A DNA stretch of 64,000 nt, from assembly GCA_964462595.1 (NCBI GenBank), contig CAYWXM010000051.1, forward strand, positions 1 to 64,000, read 5' to 3'. Made by a program: the position numbers and the translations under genes. Numbering within the stretch: position 1 is the stretch's first letter; every line of letters starts with the position of its first letter. This stretch comes from SURF-21 sp964462595. Its GTDB lineage: Bacteria > Actinomycetota > Geothermincolia > Geothermincolales > RBG-13-55-18. The notes under the pieces are model-generated. The model was not told where the DNA came from and did not search any database. It saw nothing but the letters and a program-made list of their open reading frames with translations. Below, in pieces: positions 42,454 to 51,680 of the stretch.

Positions 42454-42894
42454 ATGGCAGGATCAAAGGATAAGGCGGAAAAAGCCAAAGCCGGTAAATC
42501 CCCCAAGCCAAAGAAAGTCGACAGGCATATATCGGACCAGCTGGAAGAGAAATTCGTAGGGACAAGGACCGAGGTCTTCAGTCGCATATCCATCAAGGAA
42601 GCAGAGATCCGCACCAAGACCAGCGCCGAAAGGGCCAAGGCGGAACGGCTGATAGAGGACGCCAAAGGGCAAGCCGCCACCATCAAGCGCAAAGCCACCC
42701 TGGAGGAAATCGGAAAAGACCTGTATACGAAGATTATCGATGCCGCCCGTGAGGAGGTAGGCGAGATAGAGAAAGCCACCGCTAGGGACATCGCCGAGGT
42801 AGAGAAAACCGGCGAGAAAAACCTGGAACTGGCGGTGGATTTTATCGTAGGGGCGGTGATCGCCACCGGGAAAAGTGCCGCGCGGCCATCCTGA
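42454..42894 (+). CDS. V/A-type ATPase peripheral-stalk subunit (G/H-like)
   Basis: 146 residues, almost wholly charged helix: long runs rich in K, E and A (for example A-E-R-A-K-A-E-R-L-I-E-D-A-K) interrupted only by the C-terminal L-A-V-D-F-I-V-G-A-V-I. This is the pattern of the peripheral-stalk subunit that pairs with subunit E. A basic N-terminal stretch (K-A-G-K-S-P-K-P-K-K-V-D) is unusual. The gene is first in the operon. Identity rests on context and composition rather than on a sharp motif. Confidence 0.7.
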   Translation: MAGSKDKAEKAKAGKSPKPKKVDRHISDQLEEKFVGTRTEVFSRISIKEAEIRTKTSAERAKAERLIEDAKGQAATIKRKATLEEIGKDLYTKIIDAAREEVGEIEKATARDIAEVEKTGEKNLELAVDFIVGAVIATGKSAARPS

Positions 42895-42999
42895 GCGGAG
42901 ATCCTTGACGGCATGCACTGGAAGACGGCGCGGGAGATCATCCGGATCATGGCCGCGATCAGAGCGGGCATGGAAGTGGAGCGATAGAGGGAGACTGAT

Positions 43000-45027
43000 A
43001 TGTTACTGACGATGTCGAAAGTGGAGATCGTGGGGGTGAAAACCCTCTTCTTCCAGGTGCTGGAAACCCTTCAGGACCTGGGTACGCTCCATCTCGAGGA
43101 CATCACCAAGAAGAAGGGTCCGCGTTACGCTGACCTTATCCCCATGGAGATGGACCCGGCGCTGGAGGAGGAGCGTAACCTGCTGCAGAACCTGGCCATG
43201 CGCAACAACTCCATACTCTCCGAGTTGGCGCCCCCGAGAGAAAGGGTCGCCCGCAGCTTGCTCGAGGAGAAATACCGCTCCTTCCAGGGCAAGACGCTCG
43301 GGGATATCTCGGCCATGGTCGAGGAGGAGGAGAGCAGCACCAGGGAGCTTATCGCCTACAAGAACGAGCTGGAAGTGGAGATGTCCCGCCTCTCCAAGTA
43401 CGAGCCCATCATCAAAAAAGTCTATCCACTGGCCAGCAAGGTCACCGCCACCGAGCAATACACCTCCATAGCCCTGCTCATCGAGGAGCGTTACAGGCAG
43501 GTGCTCGATTATATCGAGAAGGAGTTGGAGAAGATAACCGGCGGGCAATGCGAGGTTTTCTCGGCCCGCGTGGACGAGAACACCCACGCCGCTATCCTGG
43601 TCTTTCACAAGCGCTTCTCCGAGCAGGTGCATAACTTCCTGGCCACGGAGAACGTCAACCAGGTGAGGTTGCCGACCGAGCTTGCGGACAAGCCCTACGA
43701 CGAGGCCCTCAAGGAGATCGAGGCCCGTTACAAGGAGATACCCCCCAAGCTGAAGAAGGTCAAGGAAGACCTGGAAAATATCTCCAACGAATGGTATTCA
43801 ACCCTGGTGGCGCTGAAGGATTATCTCGCCGACCGTGTCGAATCGCTCAATGCCATCCCCAAGTTCGGCCAGAGCGGCCACGTCTTCGTGATCACGGGAT
43901 GGATGCCCTCGGACAAAGTGGACGAGACACGCAAGATACTGGAGGAAAAATTCGCGGGCAAGGTGGAGTTGACCGAGGAGATACCCACCCATGCCGAGAT
44001 AGACGAGGCGCCGACGGCCTTGAAGAACCCGGCGGCGGTCAAGCCCTTCGAGTTCATCTACCTCCTCATCAATCCGCCCAAGTACGGATACCTCGACCCC
44101 ACCTTCCTGGTGGCTATTTTCTTCCCCATTCTTTTCGGGTTCATGCTGGGGGACATGGGGTACGGGCTGGTGCTCTTCGGGCTGGCTTTGCTCCTGAAAC
44201 GCATATTGAAGAAGAGGGAGACGCGCAGCCTGTTTTTCGGTCTTTTCGCGAACGTGCTGCTTATCTGTTCCATCTCGACCTTTATATTCGGGTTGCTCTA
44301 CTTCGAGTTTTTCGGCGACCTGCTCATACGGCTGTTCGGCTGGAAGGACGCCGCGGGGCATCTCGAGGTGCAGTGGGTGTGGGGCTATATCAACGTCAAC
44401 GGGGTTGAAGAACCCTGGGGATGGCCGCTGGAGCGCATCGCCCAGGCCAACGCGGGCATGTTCAAGCTCCTGCTCATCGCGGTCATCTTCATCGGTGTGT
44501 TGCACATGGGCAGCGCCCTGGTGATAGGTATGATAGACGGGATAAGGCACAAGGACCGCAAACACGTCATAGAGAAGGCCGGCTATCTTATGTTCATCCT
44601 GGGCCTGGTGGTCATCTTCGGCAGCCTGTGGGGGCTCAAGAGCGTCAAGGGCGTGGCGGTACCCCTGGGGGCGGTGATGTCCGTGGTGGGCGTGGGCATG
44701 GCCGGGTATGGCGGGGGGTTCGGCGGCGGTCTGGAGGCCGCCCTGACCTTCGGCAACCTGCTTTCCTACGCCCGTCTCTACGGCATCGGGCTGGCCTCGG
44801 TCATCCTGGCCGAAGTGGCCAACGAGCTGGGGGCGGAGTTCGGATCCGGGGCGATGATAATCCTGGGGATCATCGTCGCGGCCCTCATACATACGCTGAA
44901 CCTGGCGCTGGGAGTGCTCAGCCCGTCCATACAATCCCTGCGTCTGAACATGGTGGAAAGCTTTACTAAATTTTACCAGGCAGCGGATGTTGTTTACAAG
45001 CCGTTCAAACGATCGGGAGGTGAATAG
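43000..45027 (+). CDS. atpI: V/A-type ATP synthase subunit I (a-subunit)
   Basis: 675 residues. The N-terminal ~340 residues form the soluble, coiled-coil domain that contacts the peripheral stalks; from about residue 360 seven or eight membrane helices follow, beginning F-L-V-A-I-F-F-P-I-L-F-G-F-M-L-G-D-M-G-Y-G. The last helices contain the S-Y-A-R-L segment with the essential Arg and an A-L-I-H-T-L-N-L-A stretch. It holds the ion half-channels. The start of subunit K overlaps its binding-site region. Confidence 0.94.
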   Translation: MLLTMSKVEIVGVKTLFFQVLETLQDLGTLHLEDITKKKGPRYADLIPMEMDPALEEERNLLQNLAMRNNSILSELAPPRERVARSLLEEKYRSFQGKTLGDISAMVEEEESSTRELIAYKNELEVEMSRLSKYEPIIKKVYPLASKVTATEQYTSIALLIEERYRQVLDYIEKELEKITGGQCEVFSARVDENTHAAILVFHKRFSEQVHNFLATENVNQVRLPTELADKPYDEALKEIEARYKEIPPKLKKVKEDLENISNEWYSTLVALKDYLADRVESLNAIPKFGQSGHVFVITGWMPSDKVDETRKILEEKFAGKVELTEEIPTHAEIDEAPTALKNPAAVKPFEFIYLLINPPKYGYLDPTFLVAIFFPILFGFMLGDMGYGLVLFGLALLLKRILKKRETRSLFFGLFANVLLICSISTFIFGLLYFEFFGDLLIRLFGWKDAAGHLEVQWVWGYINVNGVEEPWGWPLERIAQANAGMFKLLLIAVIFIGVLHMGSALVIGMIDGIRHKDRKHVIEKAGYLMFILGLVVIFGSLWGLKSVKGVAVPLGAVMSVVGVGMAGYGGGFGGGLEAALTFGNLLSYARLYGIGLASVILAEVANELGAEFGSGAMIILGIIVAALIHTLNLALGVLSPSIQSLRLNMVESFTKFYQAADVVYKPFKRSGGE

Positions 45028-45028
45028 T

Positions 45029-45250
45029 TTGGAACTTGGACTCATCGGCATAGCAGCGGCGCTGGCCGTAGGCCTGTCCGCGCTGGCGACCGGGTGGTCG
45101 CAGTCGAAGATCGGGGCCGCCATGGCGGGGGCGCTTGCGGAGAAGCCCGAGCTCGCCGGGAATGCGATCATCATGATAGCCATCCCCGAGACTATGGTGG
45201 TGTTGGGGTTCGTTATCGGCTTCTTGATCACGGGGCTGGGTGGAGAATAG
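45029..45250 (+). CDS. atpK: V/A-type ATP synthase subunit K (rotor c-subunit)
   Basis: 73 residues with two membrane helices, the 8-kDa form rather than the doubled 16-kDa form. The ion-binding Glu is Glu54 in I-P-E-T-M-V-V. Gln25 in the first helix (G-W-S-Q-S-K) aligns with Gln32 of the sodium-binding Ilyobacter c-subunit, and Thr55 follows the Glu where a Ser is found there. This suggests sodium coupling (inference). The start is TTG 45029, set by GGGAGG (45015-45020), 8 nt upstream. The frame is open to 44987 inside subunit I. Confidence 0.92.
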   Translation: MELGLIGIAAALAVGLSALATGWSQSKIGAAMAGALAEKPELAGNAIIMIAIPETMVVLGFVIGFLITGLGGE

Positions 45251-45278
45251 CGGAGCCGAATAAACAGGAAGTGAAGGA

Positions 45279-45887
45279 ATGTCTATAGAGGACATCCTGC
45301 AGGCGCTGGACGACCAGTGTCGTCAGGAGTGCCAGGAGATATTCAGACGGGCGGAATCGGAAGTCCAGGATATCCTGGACAAGGCCGAGTCCGAGGCCGA
45401 AGCGGTACGCCGCGGCCGGTTGGACAAGGTAAAGACGGAGGCGGAGAGCGAAGTGACCTCCACGCGCTATTCCGCGCGTTTGAAATCAAAAAACGCGGTA
45501 ATATCCGCCAAGGAGAAGGTCGCCGAGAGAGCTTTGGCGGAGGCCGAGAAGCGCTTGAGGGATATGAGGTCGCGCCCGGATTACCCGGCCATCCTGGAGG
45601 AGCTCGTAAAGGAAGGTTTGGCGCGCATAAGCGGTAAGGTCTCCCTGCACGTGGATCCCGCCGACGAGAAGGTCGCGGACGAGGTGATGCGGGGCCTCGG
45701 GCTGGACTACGAACTGCATACCGATATCCGGACCGTCGGCGGAGCGGTTATCTCCGACACGGGAGGAAGGGTGAAGATAATCAACACCGTCGAGGAGAGG
45801 CTGAACCGCGCGCGGGAGAAGCTGCGCATGAAGGTATCCGGTATCCTCTTTGACGAGGAGGTGGAGGCCGCGGTGGGAGGGGGTTAA
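45279..45887 (+). CDS. atpE: V/A-type ATP synthase subunit E
   Basis: 202 residues. The N-terminal ~100 are a charged helix (F-R-R-A-E-S-E-V-Q-D-I-L-D-K-A-E-S-E-A); the C-terminal ~95 are the globular head with G-L-G-L-D-Y-E-L and G-G-A-V-I-S-D-T-G-G-R-V, followed by the N-T-V-E-E-R-L segment. It forms the peripheral stalk with the first gene's product. Operon position between K and C matches the common bacterial order. Confidence 0.92.
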   Translation: MSIEDILQALDDQCRQECQEIFRRAESEVQDILDKAESEAEAVRRGRLDKVKTEAESEVTSTRYSARLKSKNAVISAKEKVAERALAEAEKRLRDMRSRPDYPAILEELVKEGLARISGKVSLHVDPADEKVADEVMRGLGLDYELHTDIRTVGGAVISDTGGRVKIINTVEERLNRAREKLRMKVSGILFDEEVEAAVGGG

Positions 45888-45925
45888 ACCCCCTCTTTCG
45901 ATGTATGCGGCGAGAGGCGAGAACA

Positions 45926-47011
45926 ATGGTCCAGGTCCCCCTGAAAGATTACAGTTATGCCAATGCCAGGGTGAGGGCGATGAACGCCCGCCTGCTCGAC
46001 CACGCTTTCTTCAAGACGCTGCTCGATGCCCCGGACTATGACCGGGCCATCGCCATGCTGGAGGATACGGAGTACGGGGAGGACGTCGAGCATTTTATGC
46101 TGGAGGGCGCGAGGCCCACGACCATGGACCGCGCCTTCAACCGCAACTTCGTGCGCAATTTCACCAGGATAAAGGAATTCTTCGTGGGCAGGCCCGAGGA
46201 GATGCTGGGCGCGCTTCTTTCCCGCTGGGACCTCTACAACCTGAAGACGGTCCTGCGGGGGATGCGCGCGCTGATTCCCAAGGCCGAGATCGTGCGCAAC
46301 CTGGTGCCCATCGGTTTCCTGGATCAGACTGTCCTGGAGGAGATCGTGGCCCAGCCGGACCTGCGCGCCTCGATAGATGCCATCGTCATGTTCAGCGCCG
46401 AGTGGCGTATTCCCTACGGTCAGGCCATAACGGAGCATCTCGCCGATTACCTCCGCGAGCACGACCTGTCCATCCTGGAGCTGGCGCTGGACAGGTTCCA
46501 TTACCGCAAGATAAGCGCGATGATCAGGAAGGGAGACGCCAACACGCAGCTGGTGCGCGAGGTGGTGAAGATGGAGGTGGACGCCATCAACATCGTCACC
46601 CTCATGCGCATATGCGGACTGGAGCTCGCAGGCACCCGGGCGGAGGATTTCTTCGTGCCGGGAGGGAGCATCGACAGCGCGGATGAATTCGCGGCTATCA
46701 TGGGATTGGGACATCCCGAGAAGGTTTACGAGGCCTTGCACAGGAAGTTGCCCTACGGGAAAGCGCTGGAGGCGGCCTGGAGGGATTTTGACGAGCGGGG
46801 AGAAGGCGCCTTCGAGGATGAAATGGAAAGATATACCATGAAAGCCTGTCTCGAGATGTCGAAGGATCCCCTGGGTATCGGGGTGATAATAGAGTACATG
46901 TGGAGAAAATACCTGGAGATAACCAACCTGCGCATTATCCTGCGCGGCAAGAGCATCGGGCTCATCGAATCCCAGATACGCAAGGAAATGTTCATGTGGG
47001 AAGAAGGATGA
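45926..47011 (+). CDS. atpC: V/A-type ATP synthase subunit C
   Basis: 361 residues, the funnel-shaped subunit that couples the central shaft to the K-ring. It is all-helical; recognisable are Y-A-N-A-R-V-R-A-M near the start, the W-D-L-Y-N-L-K-T-V-L-R-G segment and the closing E-I-T-N-L-R-I-I-L-R-G-K. ATG 45926 is chosen because AGAGG lies about 8 nt upstream; an in-frame ATG at 45905 lacks a site. Confidence 0.92.
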   Translation: MVQVPLKDYSYANARVRAMNARLLDHAFFKTLLDAPDYDRAIAMLEDTEYGEDVEHFMLEGARPTTMDRAFNRNFVRNFTRIKEFFVGRPEEMLGALLSRWDLYNLKTVLRGMRALIPKAEIVRNLVPIGFLDQTVLEEIVAQPDLRASIDAIVMFSAEWRIPYGQAITEHLADYLREHDLSILELALDRFHYRKISAMIRKGDANTQLVREVVKMEVDAINIVTLMRICGLELAGTRAEDFFVPGGSIDSADEFAAIMGLGHPEKVYEALHRKLPYGKALEAAWRDFDERGEGAFEDEMERYTMKACLEMSKDPLGIGVIIEYMWRKYLEITNLRIILRGKSIGLIESQIRKEMFMWEEG

Positions 47012-47046
47012 TAACGCGGGACGGCGGACCGGGAGGGTGAGGGACC

Positions 47047-47388
47047 GTGTATAAAGCCATAGTGATCACAGATCCGGAGACGGCTGACGGTTTTCGCCTG
47101 GCGGGAGTAAGCGTGATCGAGGCGGAAAACGCCGGCGAGGCATCGGAGAAGATAAAGCTCCTCCTGGACGACCCCAACGCCGGCATCCTTGCGGTTAACG
47201 AGCATTTTTACGACAATATCGACGAGAAGACCCAGGAGAAGATAGACAGCGTTTACCGGCCGATCGTCATCCCCCTGCCCATCAAGGAGACGGTGGAGAT
47301 GGCGGGGGAGCGGAGGGCGTACCTGGCCCGCCTCATCCATCGCGCCGTCGGGTTCGATATAACCTTGCGGGGCCGCGAGGGAGAGTAG
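47047..47388 (+). CDS. atpF: V/A-type ATP synthase subunit F
   Basis: 113 residues. A Rossmann-like small domain of the central shaft: V-I-T-D-P-E-T-A-D-G-F-R-L-A-G at the N-terminus, L-A-V-N-E-H-F, and R-P-I-V-I-P-L-P near residue 78. GTG 47047 lies after GGGAGGGTGAGGG. Followed by subunit A after about 60 nt. Confidence 0.92.
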   Translation: MYKAIVITDPETADGFRLAGVSVIEAENAGEASEKIKLLLDDPNAGILAVNEHFYDNIDEKTQEKIDSVYRPIVIPLPIKETVEMAGERRAYLARLIHRAVGFDITLRGREGE

Positions 47389-47449
47389 GCCGGCCGGCGT
47401 TTAAGGCCGCGAACTGGCAGATCGTAATAGGAGACGGGAGAGTGTCGGT

Positions 47450-49198
47450 ATGATCGAGGGAACGATTGCAAAGGTATCCGGGCCCGTGGTCAGCGCGGAG
47501 GGGATGTCCGGCGCCAAGATGTACGATATCACCAAGGTGGGCGATCTCGGGCTGATCGGGGAGGTAGTGCGCCTTGACGGCGACACGGCCATCGTACAGG
47601 TCTACGAGGATACCTCGGGCCTGCAGGTGGGGGAAAAAGTCGAGTGCACCGAGGAACCCCTGCTCATCGAGCTGGGGCCGGGCTTGCTATCCTCCATCTA
47701 CGACGGCATCCAGAGAAGGCTGGTCGATATCGCCGACGAACACGGGGACTTCATGGTGCGCGGCGTCACCACCCTCGCCCTTCCACGTGACCGCACCTGG
47801 ACCTTCGAGCCCATGGTGGAGGAGGGCGACGAGGTCGGCGAGGGAGACATAGTGGGCGAGGTTCAGGAGACCGTCCATATCGCCCACCGTATCATGGTGC
47901 CCCCCGGCATGTCCGGAAAGGTCACCGCGGTGAAAGAGGGGGATTTTACCATCGATGATACGGTGGTCGTCCTGGACGGCGGCAAGGAGATAAAGCTTTA
48001 CCAGACCTGGCCCGCCCGCGTGCCCCGGCCGGTGAAGAAAAAAGAGAACCCCACCGTGCCCTTCATCACCGGCACCCGCATCCTGGATACCTTCTTCCCC
48101 ATCGCCCAGGGCGGGTACAGCATCATCCCCGGGGGATTTGGCACCGGCAAGACGGTGACCGAGACCACCCTGGCCAAGTGGGCGGACGCCGACATCGTGA
48201 TCTATATAGGCTGTGGAGAGAGGGGCAACGAGATAACCGAGGTGCTGGCGGAGTTTCCGAGCCTCATCGACCCCAAGACGGGGGTGCCGCTGATGCAGCG
48301 CACCATCCTGGTGGCCAACACCTCGAACATGCCCGTGGCCGCCCGCGAGGCTTCCATCTACACCGGCATCACCCTGGCCGAATATTACCGCGATATGGGA
48401 TATAACGTGGCGCTCATGGCCGACTCGACCTCGCGTTGGGGAGAGGCCCTGCGCGAGGTTTCCGGACGCCTGGAGGAGATGCCCGGCGAGGAGGGCTATC
48501 CCGCTTATCTGGCCACCCGCCTGGCCGACTTCTACGAGCGCTGCGGTCGCGCGGTCTGCCTGGGAAGCGATGAGCGCGTGGGCTCCATCACCGCCATCGG
48601 GGCGGTCTCGCCCCCCGGCGGCGACTTCTCCGAGCCCATGACCCAAAACTCCCTGCGCATCACCGGGGCCTTCTGGGCGCTGGACACCTCGCTGGCCTAC
48701 CGCCGCCACTTCCCGGCTATCAGCTGGATCAAGAGCTACACACTCTATCTCGACCAGATCCAGGAGTGGTACCTCAGGAACGTGGACGAGGAATGGAGGA
48801 CCTTGCGCGACAAGGCCATGAGCCTGCTGCAGAAGGAGGTCGAGCTGCAGGAGATCGTGCAGCTGGTAGGGCCCGACGCGCTGCCCGACTTCGCCAAGGC
48901 GGTGCTCGAGACCACGCGCATGCTGCGCGAGGACTTCCTGCAGCAGTTCGCCTTCTCCGACACCGACGCCTTCTGTTCGCTGCGCAAGCAGTACCTGATG
49001 CTCAAGGTCATACTCACCTATTACGACTGCCTGGAGGAGGTTTTGGTGCAGGGCGTGCCGCTGCGGCAGGCCACCGAGCACCCCATCAAGAACGAGATAG
49101 CGCGCATGAAGGAGATCCCGTCCGAGGAGGCGGAGGAAAAGATATCCGAACTGGTGGACAGGGTCCGGCGGGAACTCGAATCGCTGGGCGAATGGTAA
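47450..49198 (+). CDS. atpA: V/A-type ATP synthase subunit A (catalytic)
   Basis: 582 residues, family length. The P-loop is G-G-F-G-T-G-K-T (the usual G-P-F-G-S-G-K-T is slightly altered), followed by I-G-C-G-E-R-G-N-E. The long non-homologous insertion typical of A-subunits (absent from F1 beta) lies between residues ~110 and 200. Other landmarks: M-A-D-S-T-S-R-W-G-E-A-L and G-S-I-T-A-I-G-A-V-S-P-P-G-G-D-F-S-E-P. It hydrolyses or makes ATP. Confidence 0.96.
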   Translation: MIEGTIAKVSGPVVSAEGMSGAKMYDITKVGDLGLIGEVVRLDGDTAIVQVYEDTSGLQVGEKVECTEEPLLIELGPGLLSSIYDGIQRRLVDIADEHGDFMVRGVTTLALPRDRTWTFEPMVEEGDEVGEGDIVGEVQETVHIAHRIMVPPGMSGKVTAVKEGDFTIDDTVVVLDGGKEIKLYQTWPARVPRPVKKKENPTVPFITGTRILDTFFPIAQGGYSIIPGGFGTGKTVTETTLAKWADADIVIYIGCGERGNEITEVLAEFPSLIDPKTGVPLMQRTILVANTSNMPVAAREASIYTGITLAEYYRDMGYNVALMADSTSRWGEALREVSGRLEEMPGEEGYPAYLATRLADFYERCGRAVCLGSDERVGSITAIGAVSPPGGDFSEPMTQNSLRITGAFWALDTSLAYRRHFPAISWIKSYTLYLDQIQEWYLRNVDEEWRTLRDKAMSLLQKEVELQEIVQLVGPDALPDFAKAVLETTRMLREDFLQQFAFSDTDAFCSLRKQYLMLKVILTYYDCLEEVLVQGVPLRQATEHPIKNEIARMKEIPSEEAEEKISELVDRVRRELESLGEW

Positions 49199-49221
49199 TA
49201 ATAGGAAGCGGGAGATAAAAG

Positions 49222-50643
49222 ATGTCGAACGGTAGTGCTTTCCTGGCCACGACGGAATACCGCACGGTAGGAGAGGTCGCCGGCCCCCTGCTCTTCGTGA
49301 GCAAGGTCAGGGGCGCCTCTTACAATGAGATGGTGGAAATACACTCCGCGGATGGCTCGACCAAGTACGGCCAGGTCATCGAGCTCTCGGGCGAACTGGC
49401 CGTGGTGCAGGTCTTCGGCCCCACGGCGGGACTCGACGTGGACAGGACCAACGTGCGTTTCCGGGGAGAGGTAGCCAAGATGCCCTGCTCGACCAACCTC
49501 CTGGGGCGCGTCCTCAACGGCATGGGGCAGCCCATCGACGGGGGCCCCGAGGTGTTCCCGGAGGAGGAGCGGGAGATCTCCGGCTCGCCTATCAACCCCT
49601 GGAGCCGGGAGGAGCCCCGCGACTTCATCCAGACCGGCGTTTCCGCCATCGATGGTTTGAACACCCTGGTGCGCGGGCAGAAGCTCCCCATATTCTCGGG
49701 AGCCGGCCTTCCCGGTAACGAGCTGGCCGCGGCGATAGTCAGAAACGCGAGGATACTGGGAGGAGAGGAGTTCGCCATCATCTTCGCGGCCATGGGCATC
49801 ACCCGCCGCGAGGCCTCTTTCTTCCAGGATAGCTTCGCGCGTTCGGGGGCCCTGGAGCGCGTGGTCTTCTTCCTCAACCTGGCCGACGACCCCACGGTGG
49901 AGAGGCTGCAGACCCCGCGCTGCGCCCTTACCGTGGCGGAGTTCCTGGCCTTCGAGCACGACATGCAGGTGCTGGTCATCCTCACCGACATGACCAACTA
50001 TTGCGAGGCCCTGCGCGAGATCTCGACCGCTCGCGAGGAGGTGCCGGGCCGGCGCGGTTACCCCGGGTACATGTACACCGACCTGGCCTCCATCTACGAG
50101 CGGGCGGGGCGCATCAAAGGCAAGCCCGGCTCGGTCACCCAGGTGCCCATTCTGGCCATGCCCGACGACGACATCACCCACCCCATCCCCGACCTCACGG
50201 GGTATATCACCGAGGGGCAGATCGTGCTCTCACGCACCCTGCACCGCCGGGGTATCTTCCCGTGCATCGATGTTTTGCCCTGCCTCTCGCGCCTCATGAA
50301 CCTGGGCATTGGCGAGGGGCGCACGCGCGGAGACCACCGCGGCGTCGCCGACCAGCTCTACGCATACTATGCTGAGGGCGTGGACCTGCGCCGCCTGGTG
50401 GCCATCGTGGGCGAGGAGGCCCTCACGGACATAGACCGCATGGCCCTCAAGTTCGCGGACGCCTTCGAGCAGAACTACCTGGACCAGAAGGATGAGAACC
50501 GCGAGCTGGAGCAGACCCTCGAGCTGGGCTGGAAGCTCATCAGCATGATGCCCAGGGATTCCATCAAGCGTCTCAAGATGGAGTACGTAGACAAGTATTA
50601 CGATCCCCAGACGGCGGAGGAGTTCAGCGCTTCAGAAGCCTGA
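49222..50643 (+). CDS. atpB: V/A-type ATP synthase subunit B (regulatory)
   Basis: 473 residues. It is the non-catalytic partner of A: in the place of the P-loop it has I-F-S-G-A-G-L-P-G-N-E without the GKT. Other features: T-G-V-S-A-I-D-G-L-N-T-L-V-R-G-Q-K-L, A-A-M-G-I-T-R-R-E, T-D-M-T-N-Y-C-E-A-L-R-E-I, R-G-Y-P-G-Y-M-Y-T-D-L and Q-V-P-I-L-A-M-P-D-D-D-I-T-H-P-I-P-D-L. 23 nt after subunit A. Confidence 0.96.
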   Translation: MSNGSAFLATTEYRTVGEVAGPLLFVSKVRGASYNEMVEIHSADGSTKYGQVIELSGELAVVQVFGPTAGLDVDRTNVRFRGEVAKMPCSTNLLGRVLNGMGQPIDGGPEVFPEEEREISGSPINPWSREEPRDFIQTGVSAIDGLNTLVRGQKLPIFSGAGLPGNELAAAIVRNARILGGEEFAIIFAAMGITRREASFFQDSFARSGALERVVFFLNLADDPTVERLQTPRCALTVAEFLAFEHDMQVLVILTDMTNYCEALREISTAREEVPGRRGYPGYMYTDLASIYERAGRIKGKPGSVTQVPILAMPDDDITHPIPDLTGYITEGQIVLSRTLHRRGIFPCIDVLPCLSRLMNLGIGEGRTRGDHRGVADQLYAYYAEGVDLRRLVAIVGEEALTDIDRMALKFADAFEQNYLDQKDENRELEQTLELGWKLISMMPRDSIKRLKMEYVDKYYDPQTAEEFSASEA

Positions 50644-50675
50644 TCGGGTCGAGGGGATTATAACGAGAGGAAGAT

Positions 50676-51335
50676 ATGGAGCAAGTCCATCCGACAAGGA
50701 GCGAGCTGCTCAAGCGCAAGGCTAACCGCACCCTCGCGGACCAGGGGATGAACCTCCTCAAACGCAAGCGGGACGCCCTGCTCGCGGAGTTCATGCCCAT
50801 CATCGACGAGACCATGCGCCTTTCGCTGCGCCTGGAGCGGGTCACCTCCGACGCCCAGTTTGACCTGGCCATGGCCAAGGCCAAGGATGGCGGGCCGGAG
50901 GTGCGCTCGGCTTCATACGCTTCCCAGGGCGAGGTGCTGGTGGATATCACGGGTACCCACGTCATGGGGGTGCCCATACCGGTGATACGCAAGGGGCAGA
51001 GCTCCATGCGCAACGTGCTCAAGCGCGGATATGGGATAACCGGCGTATCCAGCCGGGTGGACGCGGCGGCGGAGAAGTTCGAGGAGATCATAGACGTGAT
51101 CATAGAGTCCGCGGACATCGAGACGCGCCTGCGCCGCCTGGGCGAGGAGCTGCGCAAGACCAACCGGCGCGTTAATGCCCTGGAGAACATCGTCATCCCC
51201 GATTACGACGAGCAGATAAAGTTCATCCAGATGAGCCTCGAGGAGCGCGCGCGCGAGGACATCTTCCGCCTCAAGAAGGTGAAGAAGGCCCTGCAGCGCA
51301 AGGAAGCCGCACGCATGGAGAGGTTGCGAGGCTAG
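50676..51335 (+). CDS. atpD: V/A-type ATP synthase subunit D
   Basis: 219 residues, the long coiled-coil of the central shaft. Features: the N-terminal P-T-R-S-E-L-L-K-R-K stretch, L-L-K-R-K-R-D-A-L, and the C-terminal T-N-R-R-V-N-A-L-E-N-I-V-I-P with R-E-D-I-F-R-L-K-K-V-K. It is last in the operon; repeat copy 3 and a terminator follow. Confidence 0.94.
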   Translation: MEQVHPTRSELLKRKANRTLADQGMNLLKRKRDALLAEFMPIIDETMRLSLRLERVTSDAQFDLAMAKAKDGGPEVRSASYASQGEVLVDITGTHVMGVPIPVIRKGQSSMRNVLKRGYGITGVSSRVDAAAEKFEEIIDVIIESADIETRLRRLGEELRKTNRRVNALENIVIPDYDEQIKFIQMSLEERAREDIFRLKKVKKALQRKEAARMERLRG

Positions 51336-51361
51336 GGACAATCACTTCTCCCCAACGTATC

Positions 51362-51592
51362 CGTGCCAGGCCATGCCGCGCGGACGCGTCATGGCGCTGG
51401 ACACCGTCGCGTCAACCTTCGGTTGCCGCTGTCGCTTTCGCGATGCAGGCTATCGGGTGTTGCTAGCGAAGGTCGCTTCGGACTGACCCCCGCTTCTCGG
51501 CAAGGTATCAGCGCAGATGGAGGCATTGCCCGAGCGCCTGTCACACCAGGTGTTTTTATATATAGGCAACACCCGGGCGGTGTTTTCTTTTT
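51362..51592 (+). repeat. Multi-block intergenic element, copy 3
   Basis: CGTGCCAGGCC (51362-51372), GTCGCTTTCGCGATGCA (51431-51447) with GGCTATCGGG as in copy 1, GGTCGCTTCGGACTGACCCCCG (51471-51492, given here in two overlapping parts: GGTCGCTTC and CGGACTGACCCCCG), and a GGTGTTTTTAT tail ending in a terminator. The order equals that of copy 2; spacings differ. Confidence 0.5.
51568..51592 (+). terminator. Intrinsic terminator of the V/A-ATPase operon
   Basis: AACACC (51568-51573) pairs with GGTGTT (51579-51584) across CGGGC, followed by a T-rich tail TTCTTTTT. About 20 nt before it ACACC-A-GGTGT with TTTTT offers a competing, weaker fold. Confidence 0.7.
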
Positions 51593-51680
51593 AACCGCTT
51601 TATTGCACGTTTCGCTATAAACACACGTTTCATTGTGCTAGATCTCCTCGCTTAGACGTTAGTCTTAAGTAATGGGATGT

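Noticed and set aside
42914..42988. A 24-codon frame between the first stalk gene and subunit I
   Set aside because: Too short and without a convincing ribosome binding site; not known from this operon.
43798..45231. A 477-codon minus-strand frame across ATPase subunit I and K
   Set aside because: Antisense shadow of two clear ATPase subunits; composition rich in His and Gln without motifs.
47687..50181. Long minus-strand frames opposite ATPase subunits A and B
   Set aside because: They follow the third-base GC bias of the plus-strand genes and resemble no protein.
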